From Elymus sibiricus (taxonomy: Eukaryota; Streptophyta; Magnoliopsida; Poales; Poaceae): DNA of 64,000 nt. Each line of letters starts with the position of its first letter. Within the stretch, counting starts at the first letter, position 1. Of this stretch, positions 19,801 to 33,500 are shown in pieces. A program made the position numbers and the translations under genes. The stretch is taken from the NCBI GenBank assembly GCA_039707655.1, contig CM077670.1, forward strand, positions 143,944,001 to 144,008,000. The letters are read 5' to 3'. The notes under the pieces were generated by a model that worked only from the letters and a program-made list of their open reading frames with translations, made no database searches and was not told where the DNA came from.

Positions 19801-22800
19801 GACACCATATGCAAAATGCAACCAGATATCACACTGTCAAGTTAGAGCAAGCACCTGGGATGGTGGAGTAGGGGAGATGAGACTGTGAACTTGTAATGCA
19901 CTAGAAGTACAAGGAGAATGTGTAGAGATGGTCCATTTACGTTGCTGCAGAGGACCACCATCATCCCCTTCCTTCCTCTTTTTTGATTTTGCCTTGTAAA
20001 GTCAAACGCACAAGAAAAAGGAATAGAAATTGCTTTTCAGAACTCATTGATGCATGATACTGATGAACACTACTTTGATGTAAGGCAACCGCAAGATAGA
20101 AGGATGGAATATGTACGAAAAAAAGGCCAGCATTGCATATTCACACCTATGATGTGTGAACTAAGCAGAAAGCATTTCAACTAATTAGAAGCAATGCAAG
20201 CTAGACACCATATGAAAGACGCAACCAATATCACTCTGCCAAGTTAAAAGTGTTTTGTCATAAGTGGAATTTCAAAAAATTAGAAGCAGTGCAAGCTAGA
20301 AATCAATGCAAGATGCAACCAATATCACACTGCCAAGTTAAAGGTGTCTCATCGTAAGTGATTGATTCAGGATACACAACAGCAGTACTTTCATGTAAGA
20401 ACATGGTGTAATAGACAGATATAGTATGTACCAGAAACAGCAAGGCGTGTCATATTCACATGTATAGTGCGTAAGCTAAGCAGATGCATTTTACCCTAAT
20501 TAGAAGCAATACAGGCTAGACACCATATGCAATATGCAACCAGATATCACACTGCCAAGTTAGAGCAAGCACCTAGGATGGTGGACTAGGGGATATGAGA
20601 CTTGGAACTTGTAATGCACTAGAAGTACAAGGAGAAAGTGTAGAGATGGTCCGTTTATGTTGCTGAAGGGGACCACCATCATCCCCTTCCTTTCGCTTTT
20701 TTGATTTTGCCTTGTAAAGTCAAACCCACAAGAAAAAGGAAGAAAAAATTCTTTTCAGAACTCATTGATGCATGATACTGATGAACACTACTTTGACGTA
20801 AGGCAACCGCAAGATAGAAGGATGGAATATGTACGAAAAAAAGACAGCATTGCATATTCACACCTATGATGTGTGAACTAAGCAGAAGGCATTTCAACAA
20901 ATTAGAAGCAATGCATGCTAGACACCATATGAAAGACGCAACCAATATCAATCTGCCAAGTTAAAAGTGTCTCGTCCTAAGTGGAATTTTGAAAAATTAG
21001 AAGCAGTACAAGCTAGAAATCAATGCAAGATGCAACCAATATCACACTGCCAAGTTAAAAGGTTCTCATCGTAAGTGATTGATGCAGGATACACAATAGC
21101 AGTACTTTGATGTAAGAACATGGTGTGATAGACAGATATAGTATGTACCAGAAACAGGAAGGCGTGTCATATTCACATGTATAATGTGTAAGCTAAGCAG
21201 ATGCATTTTACCCTAATTAGAAGCAATCCAAGCTAGACACCATATGCAACATGCAACCAGATATCACCTGCCAAGTTAGAGCAAGCACTTGGGATGGTGG
21301 AGTAGGGGAGATGAGACTTGGAACTTGTAATGCACTAGAAGTACAAGGAGAATGTGTAGAGATGGTTCGTTTACGTTGCTGCAGAGGACCACCATCATCC
21401 CCTTCCTTTCTCTTTTTTTCATTTTGCCTTGTAAAGTCAAACCCACAAGAAAACGGAAGAAAAATTTCTTTTCAGAACTCATTGATGCATTATACTGATG
21501 AACACTACTTTGACGTAAGGCAACCGCAAGATAGAAGGATGGAATATGTACGAAAAAAAGGACAGCATTGCATATTCACACCTATGATGTGTGAACTAAG
21601 CAGAAGGCATTTCAACAAATTAGAAGCAATGCATGCTAGACACCACATGAAAGACGCAACCAATATCACTCTGCCAAGTTAAAAGTGTCTCGTCATACGT
21701 GGAATTTCGAAAAACTAGAAGCACTACAAGCTAGAAATCAATGCAAGATTCAACCAATATCACAATGGCAAGTTAAAGGGGTCTCATCGTAAGTGATTGA
21801 TGCAGGATACACAACAGCAGTACTTTGATATAAGAACATGGTGTGATAGACAGATATAGTATGTACCAGAAACAAGAAGGTGTGTCATATTCACATGTAT
21901 AATGTGTAAGCTAAGCAGATGCATTTTACCCTAATTAGAAGCAATACAAGCAAGACACCATATGCAACATTCAACCAGATATCACACTGCCAAGTTAGAG
22001 CAAGCACCTGGGATGGTGGAGTAGGGGAGATGAGACTTGGAACTTGTAATGCACTAGAAGTACAAGGAGAATGTGTAGAGATGGGCCGTTTACGTTGCTG
22101 CAGAGGACCACCATCATCCCCTTCCTTCCTCTTTTTTGATTTTGCCTTGTAAAGTCAAACCCACAAGAAAAAGGAATAGAAATTGCTTTTCAGAACTCAT
22201 TGATGCGTGATACTGATGAACACTACTTTGATGTAAGGCAACCGCAAGATAGAAGGATGGAATATGTACGAAAAAGGACAGCATTGCATATTCACACCTA
22301 TGATGTGTGAACTAAGCAGAAGGCATTTCAACTAATTAGAAGCAATGCAAACTAGGCATCATATGAAAGACGCAACCAATATCACTCTGCCAAGTTAAAA
22401 GTGTCTCGTCATAAGTGGAATTTCGAAAAATTAGAAGCAGTACAAGCTAGAAATCAATACAAGATGCAACCAATATCACACTGCCATGTTAAAGGTGTCT
22501 CATCGTAAGTGATTGATGCAGGATACACAACAGCAGTACATTGATGTAAGAACATGGTGTGATAGACAGAGATAGTATGTACCAGAAACAGGAAGGCGTG
22601 TCATATGCACATGTATAGTGTGTAAGCTAAGCAGATGCATTTTACCCTAATTAGAAGCAATACAAGCTAGACACCATATGTAACATGCAACTAGATATCA
22701 CACTGCCAAGTTAGAGCAAGCACCTTGGATGGAGGAGTAGGGGAGATGAGACTTGGAACTTGTAATGCACTAGAAGTACAAGGAGAAAGTGTAGAGATGG

Positions 22801-25800
22801 TCCGTTTATGTTGCTGAAGAGGACCACCATCATCCCCTTACTTTCTCTTTTATGATTTTGCCTTGTAAAGTCAAACCCACAAGAAAAAGGAAGAAAAATT
22901 TCTTTTCAGAACTCATTGATGCATAATACTGATGAACACTACTTTGACGTAAGGCAACCGCAAGATAGAAGGATGGAATATGTACGAAAAAAAGGACAGC
23001 ATTGCATATTCACACCTATGATGTGTGAACTAAGCAGAAGGCCTTTCAACAAATTAGAAGCAATGCATGCTAGACACCATATGAAAGACGCAACCAATAT
23101 CAATCTGCCAAGTTAAAAGTGTCTCGTCATAAGTGGAATTTCGAAAAATTAGAAGCAGTACAAGCTAGAAATCAATGCAAGATGCAACCAATATCACTCT
23201 GCCAAGTTAAAGGGGTCACATCGTAAGTGATTGATGCAGGATACACAATAGCAGTACTTTGATGTAAGAACATGGTGTGATAGACAGATATAGTATGTAC
23301 CAGAAACAAGAAGGTGTGTCATATTCACATGTATAATGTGTAAGCTAAGCAGATGCATTTTACCTAATTAGAAGCAATACAAGCGAGACACCATATGCAA
23401 CATGCAACCAGATATCACACTGCCGAGTTAGAGCAAGCACCTGGGATGGTGGAGTAAGGGAGATGAGACTTGGAACTTGTAATGCACTAGAAGTAAAAGG
23501 AGAATGTGTAGAGATGGTCCGTTTACGTTGCTGCAGAGGACCACCATCATCCCCTTCCTTCCTCTTTTTTGATTTTTCCTTGTAAAGTCAAACACACAAG
23601 AAAAAGGAATAGAAATTGCTTTTCAGAACTCATTGATGCATGATACTGATGAACACTACTTTCATGTAAGGCAACCGCAAGATAGAAGGATGGAATATGT
23701 ACGAAAAAAAGACAGCATTGCATATTCACACCTATGATGTGTGAACTAAGCAGAAGGCATTTCAACAAATTAGAAGCAATGCATGCTAGACACCATATGA
23801 AAGACGCAACCAATATCACTCTGCCAAGTTAAAAGTGTCTCGTCCTAAGTGGAATTTCGAAAAATTAGAAGCAGTACAAGCTAGAAATCAATGCAAGATG
23901 CAACCAATATCACACTGCCAAGTTAAAAGGGTCTCATCGTATGTGATTGATGCAGGATACACAACAGCAGTACTTTGATGTAAGAACATGGTGTGATAGA
24001 CAGATATAGTATGTACTAGAAACAGGAAGGCGTGTCATATTCACATGTATAATGTGTAAGCTAAGAAGATGCATTTTACCCTAATTAGAAGCAATACAAG
24101 CTAGACACCATATGCAACATGCAACCAGATATCACACTGCCAAGTTAGAGCAAGCACTTGGGATGGTGGAGTAGGGGAGATGAGACTTGGAACTTGTAAT
24201 GCACTAGAAGTACAAGGAGAATGTGTAGAGATGGTCCGTTTGCGTTGCTGCAGAGGACCACCATCATCCCCTTCCTTTCTCTTTTTTTCATTTTGCCTTG
24301 TAAAGTCAAACCCACAAGAAAACGGAAGAAAAATTTCTTTTCAGAACTCATTGATGCATAATACTGATGAACACTACTTTGACGTAAGGCAAACGCAAGA
24401 TAGAAGGATGGAATATGTACGAAAAAAGGACAACATTGCATATTCACACCTATGATGTGTGAACTAAGCAAAAGGCATTTCAACAAATTAGAAGCAATGC
24501 ATGCTAGACACCATATGAAAGACGCAACCAATATCACTCTACCAAGTTAAAAGTGTCTCGTCATAAGTGGAATTTCGAAAAACTAGAAGCAGTACAATCT
24601 AGAAATCAATGCAAGATGCAACCAATATCACAATGGCAAGTTAAAGGGGTCTCATCGTAAGTGATTGATGCAGGATACACAACAGCAGTACTTTGATATA
24701 AGAACATGGTGTGATAGACAGATATAGTACGTACAAGAAACAAGAAGGTGTGCCATCTTCACATGTATAATGTATAAGCTAAGCAGATGCATTTTACCCT
24801 AATTAGAAGCAATACAAGCAAGACACCATATGCAACATTCAACCAGATATCACACTGCCAAGTTAGAGCAAGCACCTGGGATGGTGGAGTAGGGGAGATG
24901 AGACTTGGAACTTGTAATGCACTAGAAGTACAAGGAGAATGTGTAGAGATGGTCCGTTTACGTTGCTGCAGAGGACCACCATCATCCCCTTCCTTCCACT
25001 TTTTTGATTTTGCCTTGTAAAGTCAAACCCACAAGAAAAAGGAATAGAAATTGCTTTTCAGAACTCATTGATGCGTGATACTGATGAACACTACTTTGAT
25101 GTAAGGCAACCGCAAGATAGAAGGATGGAATATGTACGAAAAAAGGACAGCATTGCATATTCACACCTATGATGTGTGAACTAAGCAGAAGGCATTTCAA
25201 CTAATTAGAAGCAATGCAAACTAGACACCATATGAAAGACGCAACCAATATCACTCTGCCAAGTTAAAAGTGTCTCGTCATAAGTGGAATTTCGAAAAAT
25301 TAGAAGCAGTACAAGCTAGAAATCAATGCAAGATGCAACCAATATCACACTGCCATGTTAAAGGTGTCTCATCGTAAGTGATTGATGCAGGATACACAAC
25401 AGCAGTACTTTGATGTAAGAATGTGGTGTGATAGACAGAGATAGTATGTACCAGAAACAGGAAGGCGTGTCACATGCAAATGTGTAGTGTGTAAGCTAAG
25501 CAGATGCATTTTACCCTAATTAGAAGCAATACAAGCTAGACACCATATGCAACATGCAACTAGATATCACACTGCCAAGTTAGAGCAAGCACCTTGGATG
25601 GTGGAGTAGGGGAGATGAGACTTGGAACTTGTAATGCACTAGAAGTACAAGGAGAAAGTGTAGAGATGGTCCGTTTATGTTGCTGAAGAGGACCACCATC
25701 ATCCCCTTACTTTCTCTTTTTTGATTTTGCCTTGTAAAGTTAAACCCACAAGAAAAAGGAAGAAAAATTTCTTTTCAGAACTCATTGATGCATAATAGTG

Positions 25801-28800
25801 ATGAACACTACTTTGACGTAAGGCAACCGCAAGATAGAAGGATGGAATATGTACGAAAAAAAGGACAGCATTGCATATTCACACCTATGATGTGTGAACT
25901 AAGCAGAAGGCATTTCAACAAATTAGAAGCAATGCATGCTAGACACCATATGAAAGACGCAACCAATATCACTCTGCCAAGTTAAAAGTGTCTCGTCATA
26001 AGTGGAATTTCGAAAAACTAGAAGCAGTACAAGCTAGAAATCAATGCAAGATGCAACCAATATCACAATGGCAAGTTAAAGGGGTCTCATCGTAAGTGAT
26101 TGATGCAGGATACACAACAGCAGTACTTTGATATAAGAACATGGTGTGATAGACAGATATAGTATGTACCAGAAACAAGATGGTGTGTCATATTCACATG
26201 TATAATGTGTAAGCTAAGCAGATGCATTTTACCCTAATTAGAAGCAATACAAGCAAGACACCATATGAAACATTCAACCAGATATCACACTGCCAAGTTA
26301 GAGCAAGCACTTGGGATGGTGGAGTAGGGGAGATGAGAGTTGGAACTTGTAATGCACTAGAAGTACAAGGAGAATGTGTAGAGATGGTCCGTTTACGTTG
26401 CTGCAGAGGACCACCATCATCCCCTTCCTTCCTCTTTTTTGATTTTGCCTTGTAAAGTCAAACCCACAAGAAAAAGGAATAGAAATTGCTTTTCAGAACT
26501 CATTGATGCGTGATACTGATGAACACTACTTTGATGTAAGGCAACCGCAAGATAGAAGGATGGAATATGTACAAAAAAAGGACAGCATTGCATATTCACA
26601 CCTATGATGTGTGAACTAAGCAGAAGGCATTTCAACTAATTAGAAGCAATGCAAACTAGACACCATATGAAAGACGCAACCAATATCACTCTGCCAAGTT
26701 AAAAGTGTCTCGTCATAAGTGGAATTTCGAAAAATTAGAAGCAGTACAAGCTAGAAATCAATGCAAGATGCAACCAATATCACACTGCCAAGTTAAAGGT
26801 GTCTCATCGTAAGTGATTGATGCAGGATACACAACAGCAGTACTTTGATGTAAGAACATGGTGTGATAGACATTGATAGTATGTACCAGAAAGAGGAAGG
26901 CGTTTCATATGCACATGTGTAGTGTGTAAGCTAAGCAGATGCATTTTACCCTAATTAGAAGCAATACAAGCTAGACACCATATGCAACATGCAACTAGAT
27001 ATCACACTGCCAAGTTAAAGCAAGCACCTTGGATGGTGGAGTAGGGGAGATGAGACTTGGAACTTGTAATGCACTAGAAGTACAAGGAGAAAGTGTAGAG
27101 ATGGTCCGTTTATGTTGCTGAAGAGGACCACCATCATCCCCTTACTTTCTCTTTTTTGATTTTGCCTTGTAAAGTCAAACCCACAAGAAAAAGGAAGAAA
27201 AATTTCTTTTTAGAACTCATTGATGCATAATACAGATGAACACTACTTTGACGTAAGGCAATCGCGAGATAGAAGGATGGAATATGTACTTAAAAAAGGA
27301 CAGCATTGCATATTCACACCTATGATGTGTGAACTAAGCAGAAGGCATTTCAACAAATTAGAAGCAATGCATGCTAGACACCATATGAAAGACGCAACCA
27401 ATATCACTCTGCCAAGTTAAAAGTGTCTCGTCATAAGTGGAATTTCGAAAAATTGGAAGCAGTACAAGCTAGAAATCAATGCAAGATGCAACCAATATCA
27501 CACTGCCAAGTTAAAGGGGTCTCATCGTAAGTGATTGATGCAGGATACACAACAGCAGTACTTTGATGTAAGAACATGGTGTAATAGACAGATATAGTAT
27601 GTACCAGAAACAAGAAGGTGTGTCATATTCACATGTATAATGTGTAAGCTAAGCAGATGCATTTTACCTAATTAGAAGCAATACAAGCTAGACACCATAT
27701 GCAACATGCAACCAGATATCACACTGCCAAGTTAGAGCAAGCACCTGGGATGGTGGAGTAAGGGAGATGAGACTTGGAACCTGTAATGCACTAGAAGTAA
27801 AAGGAGAATGTGTAGAGATGGTCCGTTTACGTTGCTGCAGAGGACGACCATCATCCCCTTCCTTCCTCTTTTTTGATTTTGCCTTGTAAAGTCAAACACA
27901 CAAGAAAAAGGAATAGAAATTGCTTTTCAGAACTCATTGATGCATGATACTGATGAACACTACTTTGATGTAAGGCAACCGCAAGATAGAAGGATGGAAT
28001 ATGTACGAAAAAAAGGACAGCATTGCATATTCACACCTATGATGTGTGAACTAAGCAGAAGGCATTTCAACAAATTAGAAGGAAAGCAAGCTAGACACCA
28101 TATGAAAGACGCAACCAATATCACTCTGTCAAGTTAAAAGTGTCTCGTCATAAGTGGAATTTCGAAAAATTAGAAGCAGTACAAGCTACAAATCAATGCA
28201 AGATGCAACCAATATCACACTGCCAAGTTAAAGGTGTCTCATCGTAAGTGATTGATGCAGGATACACAACAGCAATACTTTGATGTAAGAACATGGTGTG
28301 CTAGACAGATATAGTATGTACCAGAAACAGGAAGGCGTGTGATATTCACATGTATAGTGTGTAAGCTAAGCAGATGCATTTTACCCTAATTAGAAGCAAT
28401 ACAAGCTAGACACCAAATGCAACATGCAACCAGATATCACACTGCCAAGTTAGAGCAAGCACGTGGGATGGTGGAGTAGGGGAGATGAGACTTGGAACTT
28501 GTAATGCACTAGAAATACAAGGAGAAAGTGTAGAGAAGGTCCGTTTATGTTGCTGAAGAGGACCACCATCATCCCCTTCCTTTCTCTTTTTTTGTTTTGC
28601 CTTGTAAAGTTAAACCCACAAGAAAAAGGAAGAAAAATTTCTTTTCAGAACTCATTGATGCATGATACTGATGAACACTACTTTGACGTAACGCAACCGC
28701 AAGATAGAAGGATGGAAAATGTACGAAAAAAAGGACAGCATTGCATATTCACACCTATGATGTGTGAACTAAGCAGAAGGCATTTAGACTAATGAGAAGC

Positions 28801-29800
28801 AATGCAAGCTAGAGACCATATGAAAGACGCAACCAATATCACTCTGCCAAGTTAAAAGTGTCTCGTCTTTAGTGGAATTTCGAAGAATTAGAAGCAGTAC
28901 AAGCTAGAAATCAATGCAAGATGCAACCAATATCACACTGCCAAGTTAAAGGTGTCTCATAGTAAGTGATTGATGCAGGATACACAACAGCAGTACTTTG
29001 ATGTAAAAACATGGTGTGATAGATAGATATAGTATGTACCAGAAACAGGAAGGCGTGTCATATTCACATGTATAGTGTGTAAGCTAAGCAGATGCATTTT
29101 ACCCTAATTAGAAGCAATACATGCTAGACACCATATGCAACATGCAACCAGATATCACACTGCCAAGTTAGAGCAAGCACCTGGGATGGTGGAGTAGGGG
29201 AGATGAGACTTGGAACTTGTAATGCACTAGAAGTACAAGGAGAAAGTGTAGTGATGGTCCGTTTATGTTGCTGAAGAGGACAACCATCATCCCCTTCCTT
29301 TCTCTTTTTTGATTTTGCCTTGTATAGTCAAACCCACAAGAAAACGGAAGAAAAATTTCTTTTCAAAACTCATTAATGCATGATACTGATGAACACTACT
29401 TTGACGTAAGGCAACCGCAAGATAGAAGGATGGAATATGTACGAAAAAAGGACAACATTGCATACTCACACCTATGATGTGTAAACTAAGCAGAAGGCAT
29501 TTCAACAAATTAGAAGCAATGCATGCAAGACACCATATGAAAGACGCAACCTATATCACTCTACCAAGTTAAAAGTGTCTCGTCATAAGTGGAATTTCGA
29601 AAAATTAGAAGCAGTACAAGCTAGAAATCAATGCAAGATGCAACCAATATCACACTGCCAAGTTAAAGGGGTCTCATCGTAAGTGATTGATGCAGGATAC
29701 ACAACAGCAGTACTTTGATGTAAGAACATGGTGTGATAGACTGATATAGTATGTACCAGAAACAAGAAGGCGTGTCATATTCACATGTATAATGTGTAAG
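16900..29800. repeat. Region of alternating type A/type B units (~1435-bp dimers)
   Basis: A and B units alternate with few exceptions through this segment: A near 17.08, 18.51, 19.95, 22.1, 23.5, 25.0, 26.4 and 27.8 kb; B near 17.8, 19.2, 20.7, 22.8, 25.7, 27.1 and 28.55 kb. Hybrid units near 21.4 and 24.3 kb combine an A-like left half of the exon stretch with a B-like right half and share an unusual 'ctttttttcatttt' variant. They lie ~2869 bp (four units) apart, so a tetramer was duplicated here. Confidence 0.7.
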
Positions 29801-30540
29801 CTAAGCAGATGCATTTTACCTAATTAGAAGCAATACAAGCTAGACACCATATGCAACATGCAACCAGATATCACACTGCCAAGTTAGAGCAAGCACCTGG
29901 GATGGTGGAGTAGGGGAGATGAGACTTGGAACTTGTAATGCACTAGAAGTACAAGGAGAATGTGTAGAGATGGTCCGTTTACGTTGCTGCAGAGGACCAC
30001 CAACATCCCCTTCCTTCCTCTTTTTTGATTTTTCCTTGTAAAGTCAAACCCACAAGAAAAAGGAATTGAAATTGCTTTTCAGAACACATTGATGCATGAT
30101 ACTGATGAACACTACTTTGATGTAAGGCAACCGCAAGATAGAAGGATGGAATATGTACGAAAAAAAGGACAGCATTGCATATTCACACCTATGATGTGTG
30201 AACTAAGCAGAAGGAATTTCAACAAATTAGAAGCAATGCATGCTAGACACCATATGAAAGACGCAACCAATATCACTCTGCCAAGTTAAAAGTGGCTCGT
30301 CATAAATGGAATTTCGAAAAATTAGAAGCAGTACAAACAAGAAATTAATGCAAGATGCAACCAATATCACACTGCCAAGTTAAAGGGATCTCATCGTAAG
30401 TGATTGATGCAGGATACACAACGGCAATACTTTGATGTAAGAACATGGTGTGATAGAAAGATATAGTATGTACCAGAAACAGGAAGGCGTGTCATATTCA
30501 CATGTATAATGTGTAAGCTAACCAGATGCATTTTACCCTA

Positions 30541-33500
30541 ATTAGAAGCAATACAAGCTAGACACCATATGCAACATGCAACCAGATATCACACTGCCAA
30601 GTTAGAGCAAGCACCTGGTATGGTGGAGTAGGGAAGATGAGACTTGGAACTTGTAATGCACTAGAAGTACAACGAGAATGTGTATAGATGGTCCGTTTAC
30701 GTTTCTGCAGAGGACCACCATCATCCCCTTCCTTCCTCTTTTTTGATTTTGCCTTGAAAAGTCAAACCCACAAGAAAAAGGAATAGAAATTGCTTTTCAG
30801 AACTCATTGATGCATGATACTGATGAACACTACTTTGATGTAACGCAACCGCAAGATAGAAGGATGGAATATGTACGAAAAAAAGGACAGCATTGCATAT
30901 TCACACCTATGATGTGTGAACTAAGCAGAAGGCATTTCAACTAATTAGAAGCAATGCAAGCTAGAGACCATATGAAAGACGCAACCAATATCACTCTGCC
31001 AAGTTAAAAGTGTCTCGTCATAAGTGGAATTTCGAAAAATTAGAAGCAGTACAAGCTAGAAATCAATACAAGATGAAACCAATATCACACTGCCAAGTTA
31101 AAGGTGTCTCATCGTAAGTGATTGATGCAGGATACACAACAGCAGTACTTTGATGTAAGAACATGGTGTGATAGATAGATATAGTATGTACCAGAAATAG
31201 GAAGGCGTATCATATTGACATGTATAGTGTGTAAGCTAAGCAGATGCATTTTACCCTAATTAGAAGCAATACAAGCTAGACACCATATGCAACATGCAAC
31301 CAGATATCACACTGCCAAGTTAGAGCAAGCACCTGGGATGGTGGAGTAGGGGAGATGAGACTTGGAACTTGTAATGCACTAGAAGTACAAGGAGAAAGTG
31401 TAGTGATGGTCCGTTTATGTTGCTGAAGAGGACAACCATCATCCCCTTCCTTTCTCTTTTTTGATTTTGCCTTGTAAAGTCAAACACACAAGAAAAAGGA
31501 ATAAAAATTTCTTTTCAGAACTCATTGATGCATGATACTGATGAACACTACTTTGACGTAAGGCAACCGCCAGATAGAAGGATGGAATATGTACGAAAAA
31601 AAGGACATCATTGCATATTCACACCTATGATGTGTGAACTAAGCAGAAGGCATTTCAACAAATTAGAAGCAATGCATGCTAGACACCATATGAAAGACGC
31701 AACCAATATCACTCTGCCAAGTTAAAAGTGTCTCGTCATAAGTGGAATTTCAAAAAATTAGAAGCAGTACAAGCTAGAAATCAATGCAAGATGCAACCAA
31801 TATCACACTGCCAAGTTAAAGGGGTCTCATCGTAAGTGATTGATGCAGGATACACAACAGCAGTACTTTGATGTAAGAACATGGTGTGATAGAAGGATAT
31901 AGTATGTACCAGAAACAAGAAGGCGTGTCATATTCACATGTATAATGTGTAAGCTAAGCAGATGTATTTTACCCTAATTAGAAGCAATACAAGCTAGACA
32001 CCATATGCAACATGCAACCAGATATAACACTGCCAAGTTAGAGCAAGCACCTGGTATGGTGGAGTAGGGGAGATGAGACTTGGAACTTGTAATGCACTAG
32101 AAGTACAACGAGAATGTGTATAGATGGTCCGTTTACGTTGCTGCAGAGGACCACCATCATCCCCTTCCTTCCTCTTTTTTGATTTTTCCTTGCAAAGTCA
32201 AACCGACAAGAAAAAGGAATAGAAATTGCTTTTCAGAACTCATTGATGCATGATACTGATGAACACTACTTTGATGTAACGCAACCGCAAGATAGAAGGA
32301 TGGAATATGTACGAAAAAAAGGACAGCATTGCATATTCACACCTATGATGTGTGAACTAAGCAGAAGGCATTTCAACTAATGAGAAGCAATGCAAGCTAG
32401 AGACCATATGAAAGACGCAACCAATATCACTCTGCCAAGTTAAAAGTGTCTCGTCATAAGTGGAATTTCGAAGAATTAGAAGCAGTACAAGCTAGAAATC
32501 AATGCAAGATGCAACCAATATCACACTGCCAAGTTAAAGGTGTCTCATAGTAAGTGATTGATGCAGGATACACAACAGCAGTACTTTGATGTAAGAACAT
32601 GGTGTGATAGATAGATATAGTATGTACCAGAAACAGGAAGGCGTGTCATATTCACATGTATAGTGTGTAAGCTAAGCAGATGCATTTTACCCTAATTAGA
32701 AGCAATACAAGCTAGACACCATATGCAACATGCAACCAGATATCACACTGCCAAGTTAGAGCAAGCACCTGGTATGGTGGAGTAGGGAAGATGAGACTTG
32801 GAACTTGTAATGCACTAGAAGTACAACGAGAATGTGTATAGATGGTCCGTTTACGTTTCTGCAGAGGACCACCATCATCCCCTTCCTTCCTCTTTTTTAA
32901 TTTTGCCTTGCAAAGTCAAACCCACAAGAAAAAGGAATAGAAATTGCTTTTCAGAACTCATTGATGCATGATACTGATGAACACTACTTTGATGTAACGC
33001 AACCGCAAGATAGAAGGATGGAATATGTACGAAAAAAAGGACAGCATTGCATATTCACACCTATGACGTGTGAACTAAGCAGAAGGCATTTCAACTAATT
33101 AGAAGCAATGCAAGCTAGAGACCATATGAAAGACGCAACCAATATCACTCTGCCAAGTTAAAAGTGTCTCGTCATAAGTGGAATTTCGAAAAATTAGAAG
33201 CAGTACAAGCTAGAAATCAATACAAGATGAAACCAATATCACACTGCCAAGTTAAAGTTGTCTCATCGTAAGTGATTGATGCAGGATACACAACAGCAGT
33301 ACTTTGATGTAAGAACATGGTGTGATAGATAGATATAGTATTTACCAGAAATAGGAAGGCGTGTCATATTGACATGTATAGTGTGTAAGCTAAGCAGATG
33401 CATTTTACCCTAATTAGAAGCAATACAAGCTAGACACCATATGCAACATGCAACCAGATATCACACTGCCAAGTTAGAGCAAGCACCTGGGATGGTGGAG

